A stretch of DNA of 64,000 nt from Apostichopus japonicus (Eukaryota > Echinodermata > Holothuroidea > Aspidochirotida > Stichopodidae): assembly GCF_037975245.1 (NCBI RefSeq), contig NC_092569.1:29718168-29782167 (forward strand). Reading direction: 5' to 3'. Below the pieces are notes generated by a model. That model was not told where the DNA came from. It saw only the letters and a list, made by a program, of their open reading frames with translations, and ran no database searches. Below are positions 11,492 to 51,728 of this stretch, in pieces; position 1 is the stretch's first letter, and each line of letters opens with the position of its first letter. A program made the translations under genes and the position numbers.

Positions 11492-14400
11492 CAATACAAT
11501 TCTACGATTCCATTTACAGTATAGAGATTATATGTAAGTCATACGCTTCATGGGATATCACCCAAGATAGATCCTGACCATGAAAGCCAAACAATTTGCT
11601 AGTTATCCACTATCACCTCCAGTCATATTAACATTTGGGTTTTATACCGTATGATCATACCTCAAGTGAGTATCGCCAGTCCATTGGAAAGGGACTATAT
11701 ACTAATCAGATAAAAGGATGGTCAGTGATCTACTGTGAATTATTTACATATAATATAACGATTCTAAGGAAAAGGTCTTGACCCTCTTATATGCGAGTGA
11801 TTAGCGTGTTAAACTGGAAGCGTTCCTTCATAGTATTAAAATGGTTGGGATAACAGCTGCTTATAGTAAATGAAGAACGAGTGAGGAAAGGCTACATCTG
11901 TTTTGTCCTCTCGTTAATGGCTAACTAGATGTCTATCCATACCAACGCATTCTGTGAGGAGAGCACAAAAAACTTACCAGCCTAAATATACTTCCCTATA
12001 AAACTGCCTAAATAGCCTAATCTGGCCAGATTTGATGAATGTTGCATCCTGGTACGTGGACTTGATGACGTGGACTGTATAAAGCCCTGTGGAATTGTAA
12101 CCGTTTTCCATGTATCTCAAACACATAGACAGAATATGACATTAATGACATTTCAGTCCTGGAGAAAGGAGAATAATACACTGTAAATACTGCTTGTAAA
12201 TAGTTCATATTTGTTACAGGTGATGTAAGAATTTCATGAATGAACTTCTTTCAAAGCAATCAAGAAGAGGAAGAGGAAGAATTGCGCAACTTAAAGCCGT
12301 ATTTCACCGAGTATCTAAACTTCTACTCACATGCATGTAACCGGAGAAAACGTGTAAAGTTCACATCTTCGTCTGTAATTAGCTCTGTGGAGCAATCTGC
12401 TTATTAAAAGTGATATATTAAGGGATGTGTTTTTAATCACGACACTTAAAATTTAAATTGAGTAATATCACATAAAAGTCCCTCGCAAGTTGTCAGGGCG
12501 ACAGAGATGTTGGTCAGATCTGAATTTGTACTCGACCAATCTCAAAAGCTTTCCTTTTAACATTGCAATGTTACAGTGATACAAATATATTTTTATTTTA
12601 TTTTCAGTTGATTAATTTGAGAGAGGGAATACATCTTCTTCACATAACTTAAACTTCTAACTCTATTTTGAGTGAACGAGGTGGTAATTTATAGGATTTT
12701 TAGTATAACTGTTTAATTAACCGCTAGAGCAAGTACCAATTTCCCTCCCTTCTACATCACGCAATGTTTTCCATCCTGTAACATTTCAGTAAGCAGTATT
12801 TAACCAAAAAAAACTGAAAAGTTTCTTTTCATTTAAGTAATGGATCAAACTTTCTTCTTTTTCTCAGTTCTTTGATTGGAATTTGTCTTTAATTACTGGA
12901 GTAGTTAATACATCATTCTAGATTAGAGCTTCAGTCTGTCAATGGTTATTGTATTTTCAATATATTTAGACGGTAAGTTTGTATTGATCATTGTTTCAGT
13001 TCAAATGTGTTCATGTGAATTAGAGTGGCTCTTATAAACCACTGTAATTTAAATCACCTTCACCTTATGACTCAACTAATTTAAATAATTGTGCAGCAAT
13101 GTGGTGTAATTATTGTGGCCGAATTCAACGCTCTGTGTTCTGTTCCTATTAAGAAGCGGCTGTATAAAACTAAATGAGAAACAAGAATGTTGGTCAATTT
13201 CATTTACGAAACATCAAACTTGGATTTTGATCAAAACGAAAATAGCGCTTTGAAATGTAAAAGCTGTTATACCGATAGTTTATCTTCTACAATGGCAAAC
13301 AAATTGTCTAATTGTTTTCACTACTTTTACCCGTTTGAAAATCGTTGATGCTGAATGGATAAGTTTTACACTATAGATTTAACTCCATCACAATTTAGTT
13401 TATTTCACAAATCTATTTTCCAAGTTAAGCATTGTATCAAATAGAGTAAAAATCAAAAATGCCTTTTCGCAAATTTACAAGTCATAATCAGTTAAATGGA
13501 AGACAATTAATGAGTGTGATTAAATTTTAAAAAAAAAAATCAATATTAGTTCCTTACATGAACTTGAAAGTTATCGTTTGTCTTAAAGATTAATTAATGT
13601 CAACTTAAATTAAAGTCCACTTAACGATCGTTCATTAAATTTGATCTTTGGATGGTTGAATCATGTCCAGCTATATGATATGTAGCTTCAATCTTCCAAC
13701 AAATGTGTCATTATAGCGTAACGTATTACTTTTTAATCTAATTTTAATGATATAGCCGATTACAACCGTAACCGGTACTAACTTTGTATCTACGTAAAAG
13801 AGAGATATTTGATTCGATATTGTATCAAAGGTTAATAAATGTTTCAAATTCATGCCACAATCTTTGTTTTCTTTCTTCTAAGAATAGTTTTTTGTCGTGT
13901 TTCAAGTGGACTTGACATCACGAGGGCAATGTTATAAAGTAACATATAACCAAAAAGATTAAAAGAAAGTACAGTGCAAACTGAACAAGTAAATGTTTAT
14001 GAAACAATAGAGCACACTATTTTAATACATTTTTTGACAAGAGTATATTATTAAAATATTAAGTTGCCCTTACTAATAAACTTGAGGATAACTCGTTTCC
14101 ACGATCCCAATTTCCACCTTATTTCTAAGCTTTTGCCAGCTTCCATCAAATTAATAGACTATGCCAAATTGACTAAAAAAACAAGGTATTTTATATCAAC
14201 AAGCGTACGTATCTTGAAGAACGCAGACATAAACAGTTTATGAGACGTCAGTCTTGTTAAGTTGTGTTATTCATCTTCCCATTCCCATCACCAGCTTAGA
14301 TAAAAATTCTAGATATTTCCATTCAATAACACATTTTGTTTAACTATTTAAAAAATGTAAAAGAGAAGTAGATCTCTTACTTGTATCTAGGCGTTGGTGC

Positions 14401-15169
14401 CAGTAGAAAATTGTTTGAAAAGATTCGCTGATGTTCGAAAAGTACTTTCAATTGAAAAAAAAATATTGCACACCTCTCAACAAGAAATACAGGACTCACT
14501 GCAAGAGTTTTGCACTGAATGATTCGTTTCTCTGTGGTACATTTGACTCCCTTATGATAGTTGTGTTGTATGGAGAGTCACTTTGTTGTTAGTATGGACT
14601 ACGTCAGTTACGTCATATATGTATGAAAATTTGCCCAAATATACAGAAAGGCAATACCTTAAATTTAACAATTTATAAAAATGCTTCTAACGAGATGGAA
14701 CAATAGTGCACAACCATTCAATCTGCAAATGGACTGATTGGATGTCATCAATGCTATAAACAATTATTGAAATTTAACTTATCGACAATCGTTCTGTACA
14801 AAATTCAGATACTTTCCATACATTATATTTTGGATGTTGCATCAGACACGGGTTCAAGAATTACCTGAAATGACCATATATGGGAAACAAGGAAGTAAGA
14901 AAGGTATTATTTCTTTTCTAGCTTAGTGAAATGATTGCATCATATCACAACCAACTGTCGAAAGTATCCATTTCTTCTTCTTCCAAGCCTTTCTGTACAA
15001 AATAGTAATGATACCTATCGGTCTCCTTACTTGTTGTGACGTGTGATAAGTGTGGACCCTTTCAGGTATAGTGAGTTTTGATCGACGAAGCCACTTTCCT
15101 GAGTTCGTCAGGTTGTCTCAGAAACTAAACATAGAAACATCCAATTACTGCTTCATCATTTTAAAGAGC
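11492..15169. other. Intergenic DNA upstream of gene B, nothing recognised
   Basis: About 3.7 kb of AT-rich spacer without a recognisable coding exon, repeat array or mobile element. The promoter of gene B should lie in its last part, but no convincing core element was identified. Confidence 0.5.
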
Positions 15170-28945
<13,776 letters not shown>

Positions 28946-29338
28946 CTGATGAGACTAATAAAGACAATTTCTCTTTTACCAGATTGCACAGAAACACCAA
29001 AAGACACACGCTTGAGAAAATAACTGTTTTAATTGTTTTGCAAAAGATGCATTTAGTTAAGGTCAATGCAATTCCCCTGAGCTACCGGCAAGGTAAAGTA
29101 GACTTCTTTCCACAAATCCCATGCAGCCTAATACATGTTGGGTTTCGATGACTCAAGCTTTTCTTGCTCCCAGAGTATAGCCAGCCCAATACCTCTGCCC
29201 CTAGCCAGTACCAGCAGGTATCCAATTCCCATTGCATGTAGTATTTTATTGGCCCCCAAAAAAATGTTTTTATTTTTTACTCCTACACTGTGGGTATACT
29301 GTTAAATCATTTAATTTAAGAGCAATTCGATATAACTA
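28946..29338. other. Gene B 3' flank, nothing further recognised
   Basis: Contains an AATAAA at 28957-28962, a possible but very close poly(A) signal. Otherwise no features were seen before the LINE fragment. Confidence 0.45.
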
Positions 29339-30500
29339 ATGGAAGCTTGGTATAAGGCACGTCTGCATGAAAGATATGGTGTTGATGGAGTTCCATTGTA
29401 TTGGATGAAATCATACTTAGCAAACCGTACCCAATGTGTTATTGTGGATCAAAATGTGTCGAAGGAAGTTACGCTTGCAACTGGAATCCCACAAGGCTCA
29501 GATCTGGGGCCGTTACTTTACACCTTGTATGTAGCTCCATTGCATGATTTAATCATTTCAGCTAATATGAAAACTGTTATTTATGCTGATGATATTTAGT
29601 TATTCACATCTTTCCATCCTGATCATTGTTCCGATGCTATTCAAAAAATCCAAAACTGTATTGCAGATGTAAAATCATGGGCTATATCAAACAATCTTTT
29701 TATGGATGACTCAAAGACTGAAATCCTCCATGCTACCTCGCAATTTAAATCCACAACAATCAAATCTATTTCAGTGAAAATTGATCAGACTAATATCACT
29801 CAGTCCACGCACGTCAAAAGTCTAGGAGTTGTACTGGATCCCCATCTAAGCATGAAACAACAGGTCAATGCTGTTTGCAAATCATCATACAATGCCGTAC
29901 GGAAGATCAGCCGGATACGGAAGTTTTTAACCAAAGATATAACTACAAAACTTGTATGTTCCTTGATGCCCAGACTTGACTACTGTAACTCCCTTTTATT
30001 TGGCCTTCCTGACTCTGACTCTGAAACTGTTCAGAATTCTGCTGCCCGGTTAATATCATATTCATCGCGTCATGATCACATGTCTCCAGTACTTCAATCA
30101 CTCCATTGGCTTCCAGTAAAACATCGGTCAATTTATAAGCTCCTCCTCTTAACGTACAAATCACAACACTCCCTTGCCCCTGGTTACATTACAAATTTAA
30201 TTCCTCAGTATCATCCTCAACACCAACTTCGCTCGTCTACAAAGTGTCTTCTTGCCACCAGCCATACCCCAAACACAAAGTTTTATGGAGAAAGAGCCTT
30301 CATCTCTGCTGCACCTCATCTCTGGAACAATCTACCATCTTCAATTCGCAATGCACCATCGGTTGACTGTTTTAAGCGTCTCTTAAAAACACATTTATTC
30401 CAAAATTTACAGTGATTTGTCTTGCATATTTGTGTACTTGTTTTAAGCGCTTTGAGGCCTTTGCATAAAGCGCTCTATAAATATGTGCCTATTTTTATAA
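29339..30500 (+). mobile_element. 5'-truncated CR1/L2-like LINE, reverse transcriptase 3' half
   Basis: One reading frame runs from 29339 to 30415, broken only by TAG at 29597, where the family has Gln after YADD(T/I), so a CAG-to-TAG change is likely. Motifs: LHERYGVDG, GIPQGSDLGPLLYTLY, YADDI, KSLGVVLD, LDYCNSLLFGLP, LHWLPV, then LWNNLPSSIR and FKRLLKTHLF. The tail GCGCTCTATAAATATG (30469-30484) resembles L2-type 3' ends. The nearly open frame suggests a fairly recent insertion. Lies between genes B and C. Confidence 0.9.
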
Positions 30501-33409
30501 GTGTTACTTTGTAACAGTGAAATGAGAGTATATCATGTAACTAGATCATCATGCAAAGCATTTAACTGTCACGTAGCATAGATGAAGACCAACCATGGCC
30601 AATCAACTTCGTAAGTTCGTAATGGAATTTGCAGATTTGCATTTAACTCGTTGGGTTGCAGTTCGTGGTATTGTTATATGAATTACGAAGAAAAATGAGT
30701 AGAAGGGGAATAAAAGAAAGAATGAAAGTAGTAAAACGTTCATTCATGACATGAAGTTAATTGGAATGTGGATAAAGTCACCTGCACTACTACTGGCACA
30801 CATGTAGAGTAAATGATCAATTACCAATGATTTTCTATTATTTTAAAGCAAAATTGTCTTAAATTACACAGTAAATTACTTGGGTGAAAGTAAGCAATAA
30901 TCTTGAAGGGTGCACTGCAATGCAGTATGACCCAATTCCGCGACACGTTTAAAGATGTCATCCGTAACTTGCCTAATAGCACGTATTAACAGATGCTCTG
31001 TAAAATGTTGACCTTGTTATTAAATTATAAAATGAATGACAAATGTTTTGCATCACTTGTTTTTCTTTCTTCATTGTATGTTTGTCTGTCTGTCGGTCGA
31101 TCTCACTTGCTTTCGCTTGTTGTCTCTTGGAATACGACTACATTTTAGGAATGAGCGATTAAACTACATCTCTTCATAAACCAAAGAACGCAGCACACGA
31201 TGTTGGGTATATTACACGTATCTTTTCATATGAATGACAAATTGTGACAATTTTCAATCCACAGTTTTTAAACTTCTAACATATTGTCCCTAAAACAAAA
31301 CAAAGATATGGCAACAATTATATGAACTAACTTTTACTTCGAAGATTAAAAAACAAACGGAGTGGAATTAAACAGGTAAATGTTCACGTGACATACCACT
31401 AAGTGAGCTTCGATACCACAGATGTTTTAGTACTTCATCTTCCTCCTCTCTTCTACTGTTAAATCAGTACTGCAAGGAGTTAGCGCCACTCAAAGCTATT
31501 AACATTAAAACTTGTACATTTGCAACAATAATTTTTCTCGCCATATCATTAAAAAAGACACTATAGAGTTACTTTGCTGCAAGCATTAATGACATGTCAA
31601 TTGTTTTCAGATCAGATTTTCAGGATCTATGAGCACACATTTCAGGCAATGTAACTAGCCTATTTGTCAAAGTACTTTTCATTTAAGAATACGATTCAAC
31701 TTCTTTCCCCCGAATTTCTTAAGCGATGTTACTGGTTTATATCCTTACTCATGCACGTCACCTCAGATCCCCATGCTATTAACCGTCACACATAACACGT
31801 GGTTAAGCTGATTTCTACACTACATTTCTACACTTCTACACTTTACTGTCATGTCCCGCTTCGGGGGATTCGTAGTAGCAGTATGCGCAGTCGGAACATC
31901 ATGTTTCTCTCAGATTATGGTTAGGAACTGTTTGCACTGTCAACACGAGTGCTTTGAAGCATGATATGAGAGGACATTTTAGAGAAAAATATTAGCATTA
32001 GGAAATTGTCTGAACTGGCTGCCTAAATCATATGAGAAAATGAATATCCGTTTAAAGACAATTTGCGTGTATAATTTGTAAATTAAGTAATCTTAACAAT
32101 ACCGTCACGGTAATTTATTTTCCCAAAGTAGATTAACCAACTGCAAAGGAAGTGTTCTCTTTTGCTCCAAGAGCTCATTTACGACAAACTTGTCACGCAA
32201 ACGGAAGTGTTCATTTGTCCTTGCCGTGACACTTTCACAATTAGGTAAAGTTAAGGAAGCTGCGAGTTCCATTCTTCTTTCTTAGTGTGGATTGATCGCA
32301 AGTTAATGATTCCTGTCACACAAGTACACTCTCTCATAAAATACATTGTCAAAGAGATTTCTACAACCGTCGCCCCGTCACCTCCCGTCGTCAGCCCCTC
32401 CCCGACCCCTCCCCCACCCACAAAAACCCCGTAATAGTGTATACCTTTTTATTTTCAGGTCAATAGTCACCGCCATGATTCAATAGCAAATGCACACTGG
32501 TCTATATGTAAGAGGGAGGTAATATTTTTCTTGCTATTACACTTTAAACCTACGGGTTTAAAACATTATTTGTGGTTGGGAAGAAATCATTCCTTTTGCA
32601 TGCTCCAACAAGACTCTGAACTATGTAATAGCAGAGTTGTTCCAATGTTACATATAGTTAGTCCTATGTCAACGTGGCATTGAGAAAAGTAACCATGGAT
32701 CTGTTTTTTTGTAATTGTGGACACTTATTACACGTTAAACGGCTGTGCTATATATGTAGCCTACATGTATATGCTTAACGATGGCTGTGAGTTAGTATGT
32801 TACATAGAGATATATTAGACTTCAGGTATACAAAATTTGGCTTGATAACCCATGTTTTCACCTTGACCGCCTTGGAGACCCTTCATGGGTATAGTAGCAG
32901 ATGTGGTGGCCTGGAGTTGTTGTCTGCCGCGATGTCCTTCTATATATCCCCATTGAGAGCCTTTTATTATATGATTACGGAATCCTCACAAACTGCTGTT
33001 GTGTTTTGTAATTTTTGTTTCTTTTTCAAGATTTTTAACTCATTTGTTTTTTCAACAAATATTGGCATTTTCTTACGACATTTTAGACGGTCTTACAAAG
33101 CATCACGACCCCAGTTCAAAAATCAAGTTTATTAGACATTATATAAGCCTACGTCAGTTTCGTACATCCTTAACGGATACCGATGGGGGTCAGCACTCTT
33201 CCCTCGGAAATTAAAATTAGAGTATGCTGCTGCGGTAATTGAATTAAAACTAATTAAAAAAAATGAGTGAATGGAACAAAACACCGTTAATGTTTTCGTA
33301 ACCGTTTCCTCTAATATTTTAATTTGCCCAACACATTTAGTCCTCATTCTTACTTGGCTGTTCGTCTGTCGCTACCTCAACCTTCGAAATCCTTCATTTT
33401 TTTGAAGCA
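30501..33409. other. Intergenic DNA upstream of gene C, nothing recognised
   Basis: About 2.9 kb of AT-rich spacer with a C-rich stretch near 32370-32430. The small open frames at 32.8-33.3 kb show no recognisable motif. Should contain the promoter of gene C. Confidence 0.5.
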
Positions 33410-46770
<13,361 letters not shown>

Positions 46771-48820
46771 GTTTTTAAAATGAAAGTTGTCACAATTGAG
46801 AGACAGTGCAAATACAAATTCATTTCACAATCTGACAATTCCAGTCAATGATGGGTGACAAGTTTCATCAAATTGTAGAACAAACTAAAGCAAAATGGAC
46901 TTAATTAAAAATTCCCACATCATTTATTTAGATGGATTTTATTTGCAGAAGTGCCCATCGGCGGGAAGGAATACTTTTTAAGAGCTAAATAGTACAGTAG
47001 CAATGCAAATTGAACAAATTTGTTATACGTTGATAATATTATTTCAGCAAAATAAAATAACAGCTGATCTTGTTTTATATCCCTCTCTTAGCCCGTCATG
47101 CCCCCCTCCCCCTCCCCCTCGACCCCCCCCCCCCCCCCAACCACCTAACCCTCATTCTTCATCAAGACCGGAAGATATTTTTACTGTCTTTTATATCCAA
47201 TTTGCTGTAAAAACTCTTCTTTTTTTTTAATTTGCTGTAAAAAAAAAGGTGAAATATGTGTTACACAATTTCGAAAGAGCGACCATTGAAGGCATTATGT
47301 TTCAAATATTGCCTTGATGCAGAGAGATACCTATAGTCGGACTCCTCACCACCTCCCAGCCACCCATCACCCAACCCCAACCCATTTCACTAACAAGAAA
47401 GAAATAGATAAGATATTGCTTCAAGATATTGTTTTCAACATTGTTCATTATTAGTCTGGAACATTTTAATTTTACACATATTGGTTACGAAAAAAAAGGA
47501 ACTTTGACAAAATCGATTGATCATGCCCAATTAGTGATGTAGGCCAAGACTTTGCATGTAAAGAGGTTTGATATATACCATGTAGGATAGTGTCAGATGA
47601 GAGAGTTGTAAGTGTATCGACGCAAGAAATAAACAATAAGCAAACCGGATATCCCAAATTAAATCCCACATCCTTGCGTGTATATAGTGTTGTAATCTAT
47701 ATTCAATTATTATGCAGGGATTTTGCAGACTTTATTGGAGTTCATGCATGTGGGCACATGTGCGGTACGTATATTTCTTTGCAATACAGATATTCACATA
47801 GAAATTAATCATCCCATTCCTTTTCAGGTTAACAAATGCAGTCCTAAAAAAAGTGGAATAGGCCTATTTTAGCCGGCATAGCGACAGATACTTTTCCTAC
47901 TATCCCGGAATTCCCCTGGAAAACAAAAGATATCAGGGACATGGAAATTTAGCTATGATGTACGTCACCGAGCGACGTAATATCATAGTACAATGTGAAA
48001 GTTATTAGTAGATCAAGTCGGAAAGAAAATTTCGAAAGTCACCGGTTTTCCATATTAAAGAGCAAGGAGCACATATGTCGTCCTACAACCAAAGCCGCGC
48101 TACCCGCGTGTACAGCAACCTCGTTCCCATTCTAGCAGTGCACAATAGGCTCAGCTTAGTATTTTTCGGTCCATAAGCCCCCTCTTTATTCTGCCACTCA
48201 ATGTACCTAGACATGTTTTGTTCGTGGAGTTAACGACCGTTCTTGCGGAGGCTAAATTCCGCACGGAAAATAAGAAGATAAATACAAAAGAAAACGTCCA
48301 AATTTAAAAATACTTTTCAGGCTGCTAGAACAAGTATTCTTGTGACAGATGTGTAAATAAATTAGTCCATTTTTTCCACTCATACAATCTTCACTTTCGT
48401 TTCAATTATGTAATTCATAATGGTGATTCAAAATAAAATTAGTATAACTGCAATTATGAATTGTGTCTTCATTGATATCTACAGATTGGCCAATATTAGC
48501 CCTTATCCAGTAAGTAGTCCACATTGATGCGAGCTTAATGCCCTAGAAACTATTCCCATGCAAATTCCAAATAGTCCTCTAAATGTATTGTTTTAAGGGA
48601 ATACATGGTTTGAGCATAGAGCAGACAAAAATGTTTGCTGCATTATGAACCATAGGAGAACATTTTCTGTTTTTCGGAAGGGACGAGGATTTCCCTTCGT
48701 TTTAACTATCCAAAATCTATGATACCATGATGATATAAAACGAGGGATAAATTGGTACCATCACAGTCAGTCATTAGGATCCTTAGCTATTAGAAAACCA
48801 GCACTATTTCTCAAGAGATG
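46771..48820. other. Gene C 3' flank and intergenic DNA
   Basis: Contains AATAAA at 47051-47056 and a C-rich low-complexity tract at about 47100-47140. Nothing else recognised. Confidence 0.5.
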
Positions 48821-48824
48821 CAGT

Positions 48825-48990
48825 GGCGCAACGGTTATCACTCGTTACCTGAAGAGCAAGACGAACCTTTTCGCTCGGGTTCGATCCCTAGTGAGGGCAG
48901 TTTGCTTTTGCTGTGCTGTTCGTATACCTCGGACTCCCTTCGCAGAGAGAACGTTGCTGAAGTGGAATCTTGGCGCCCAAAGTCGAAAAT
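48825..48990 (+). mobile_element. tRNA-derived SINE
   Basis: TGGCGCAACGGTTA is a good A-box and GGGTTCGATCCC (48879-48890) a perfect B-box at tRNA spacing, but acceptor and T stems do not close. A tRNA-unrelated body follows. Read as a SINE rather than a tRNA gene. Confidence 0.6.
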
Positions 48991-49019
48991 CTAGTTGTAA
49001 CAAAGTTTGTTACAACTAG
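48991..49019. repeat. Near-perfect 29-bp palindrome
   Basis: Arms CTAGTTGTAACAAA and TTTGTTACAACTAG are perfect 14-bp inverted repeats around a single G. Lies at the 3' end of the SINE-like sequence. Confidence 0.9.
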
Positions 49020-49243
49020 AGTAAGTAAAATGAATTATACGAAGAAACAAAAAGAGTTAATGCATAAATAAACTGAGATTGGTCAAGTTTTCGAAGTGGT
49101 TGGTTGTACAAGGTAAACACATATATGCACTGTTCTGGCAAGCTGCGCAGAACCGGTTTATTATAACAAACATAGGATGCAGCTCATGTTATAAAATGGC
49201 GTTACCACCCCCCCCCCCCACCCCACCCCCGCCCCACCCGCTC

Positions 49244-49978
49244 GCGAATATTTTTTTCCCAAACTGAACTGACACTGAAATTATTTCCTCGATTCTGATT
49301 GGCTCTCAGTGAGCTAATAGGTTTCCGTACGTATAGGTTATAAGGCTATATCATAATTTCTATGGGCTATATACAACTATAGTTAACAAGTCAAAAGGCA
49401 CAGACATATCGTCAAATGCCTTTTTTGTTTACAATCACTGGCTGGCACATACTCGCTCGCCGTCTTCATGGCCACTGCATATTCGACTATGCCTATCATG
49501 ATACATTGACTGAATACATTTTGAATTTATGATTATAAAACTAAAAGTATCGCAACTCCGAATGTACACAAACACCTCCTACATCGGCATGATCGGCTAC
49601 ATGTATACAATTACAAAGGCACTGTGTTTTATTGTGTTGTATACTATACACAGTACAATAGGCTACATGACATGTGTTGTGTAGAGCGGAGTCAAGCGAG
49701 TAAACAAACGATCGAGGACTGCCTATACTGGGCGCAGTAGTTGGGAATAGTTGCTTCATTGTGTTAAGAACAATATATACTTTCGTTCATATACCTACCA
49801 AAGTTCTGGAAAGTTGCTAATGTGAATATCTTGAATTTGTTCGTGTTGATCATACTGTATCGACAGAGTTTGAAGGGATCCATGTTGAATACTAAAGTAT
49901 ATCACGTGCTCGCTGAGAGCCAATCAGAATCGAGGAAATAATTTCAGTGTCAGTTCAGTTTGGGAAAAAAATATTCGC
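49244..49978. mobile_element. MITE with long terminal inverted repeats and 9-bp target duplication (Mutator-like)
   Basis: The 735-bp element begins GCGAATATTTTTTTCCC and ends with its complement. The inverted ends match over about 70 bases with one mismatch. It is flanked by CACCCGCTC at 49235-49243 and 49979-49987. Long inverted repeats and a 9-bp duplication fit the MULE superfamily; there is no transposase inside. The near-identity of the ends suggests recent activity. Confidence 0.85.
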
Positions 49979-50339
49979 CACCCGCTCACGCTTTAAAAAG
50001 CTTAAATATCCTAACTTGAGTCTGACGGAATCGTGCACTTCGAGTGTGCTTTGCTTTAAAAACTGAGCGATGTTATCAAATTTATCGTGTTTTCTTCAAA
50101 ATATGTTGTGCTTTACGGGCTGCAGTAAGTGAAACTTATTTGTTGTTGTTTTTTTTTTTTTCAGAGGCCAACGGGAAGGCATTCTATAGATCGTTGGTAA
50201 ATGGATTTTTCTCTGTCATCATTCTGAAAATGACTCACATTCGAAAATTGATGTTTTTTTTATAGACGTATATCATTAAAATGATATATTGAATCGTGTA
50301 AGGTATTCCATAATCAATCACAGTTTTTGTAATTGACAA

Positions 50340-50440
50340 TTTCTTGCTTACTGTGATGAATCTAGTGATGAATCCTGTGATGAGTTTGAATCTTGTGATG
50401 AATTCTGGGATGAGTCCGGTGATGAATTCTGGGATAGCTT
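50340..50440 (+). repeat. Short imperfect GATGAATC repeat
   Basis: GTGATGAATC-type units (for example TGTGATGAATCT and GGTGATGAATTCTGGGAT) repeat about seven times. Confidence 0.7.
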
Positions 50441-50694
50441 CAGGTTGGTGGATTAGCTAGCCGAATTTTTGAGTACTAACTTTGTTGCAAAGATGCCTTT
50501 TTAAGTACATAGTTATGTAATTTGGCCAATTCTTTTAGTGACATTCATATCGAACGTAAAAATTCGATAACCCTTCAATGCTGGATTTAGAAATAAGACG
50601 GTGAAAACGAGAATAGACAGAAAAGCGGTGTCTATAGCTAAACGAGTATCGCGCAACAGGTACCAATTGTATTTTTATAATTTAAAATGTATGT

Positions 50695-51110
50695 GTAAAA
50701 GTAAGTTGGCCTGACGTATCGATCCTAGCAGGATCTTCTTCAAAGGCTGAAAGACAAGTAACAGTAACAGAAGGGTCAAAAACACGCACGGAATACACAC
50801 AGGTTAATGAGCATGGTGAACACAAAGAGATAGATGTAAGGGGATTAGTAGACAAGGGATGGAGAAGAAAGAAAGAAAGAAACCAGTAGGGGAAGAGGAG
50901 AGGTACAGTAGTAGATAAACAGTGGAGGGACAAAGAGAGGATTAAGGGAAGGAGGTATAGGGAATAAACTGGAGAAGGACAAAGACAGAAATGTGTGGAG
51001 AAAAAAGGGTGGATGAGAGCTATGAAGAGGAGTGATGGGGGGGGGGGGGGACAAGGGGAGAAGGAGGGGGACAGAAGAAAAGTTAGTCATGTCCTTCCTG
51101 AATGTTGAGC
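50695..51110 (-). repeat. Dispersed repeat copy 3 with hammerhead-like core, inverted
   Basis: On the minus strand this matches 4295-4640 over its purine/pyrimidine-asymmetric part and through CCTTTGAAGAAGATCCTGC. The stem sequence here is CGATACGTCAGG, so the GAAAC core is altered. Confidence 0.7.
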
Positions 51111-51706
51111 CCATGAGGTTGAATGGAAGGCATTGCATCCACAGCCTAAATGTAAACTGAACATACAGGTACTAGGTAGACAAGGCTGGTAGGAATTTTA
51201 TTTGGCATGTAAGGTGGTAGGGTTTTCGTAATTAATGCAAACGAACGATTTGAGTATTTATTTTATTTATTGAACCAATCCCATCCCTTACAATTGAATA
51301 GTAATGGAAAAATTTAGAAAGGCAAACTGAAATAAGTAACACATAAAATTAGGCATAAAACTAACATTGAAAAGTAAACCAGAGTTAAGCCTAGGTTAAT
51401 GCCAAAAATATATCACACGATCAGAGGTTTTGTCTCCGGCCTGTTGGGCCTTGGCCTAGGCTGTATTTGGTTTAGATCCAGCCTATGCCTACAGTAAGAT
51501 AGGCTGGGCCAATAAACCAGTAAATAATTTGTTGTGCTTTCATCTGCATCTACAGGTCTGCAAAAGTCTTCTGATTTGCTGTACAGTATTTGCATTAAGG
51601 AAATCACAAATGTACAGCGGACATATTAGCAAGATGCTTTTGTGCTGTATAAGTGAACCTTGCTAACAACTGACTTAAACATCCCTACAGCCCTACAGTA
51701 ATCACC
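51111..51706. other. Upstream of the sugar transporter, nothing recognised
   Basis: Contains a possible splice acceptor (CCCTACAG) just before the transporter ATG, so a non-coding first exon may lie further upstream. No core promoter was identified. Confidence 0.4.
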
Positions 51707-51728
51707 ATGGATGTTGCAATGGATACCA
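51707..51728 (+). CDS. SLC2A12: Transporter exon 1 (start)
   Basis: CACCATGG start context, MDVAMDT plus one base, GTAAGT donor. Chosen because it joins exon 2 in frame and no upstream in-frame coding was seen. Other 5' exons are possible. Confidence 0.7.

Noticed and set aside
32797-33135. 112-residue open frame upstream of gene C
   Set aside because: No recognisable motif, ordinary AT-rich composition, and no splice or signal features tying it to gene C.
47003-47230. Proline-rich open frame
   Set aside because: Translation of a poly-C low-complexity tract.
48825-48905. Functional tRNA gene
   Set aside because: A- and B-boxes are good but the acceptor and T stems do not pair; a SINE fits better.
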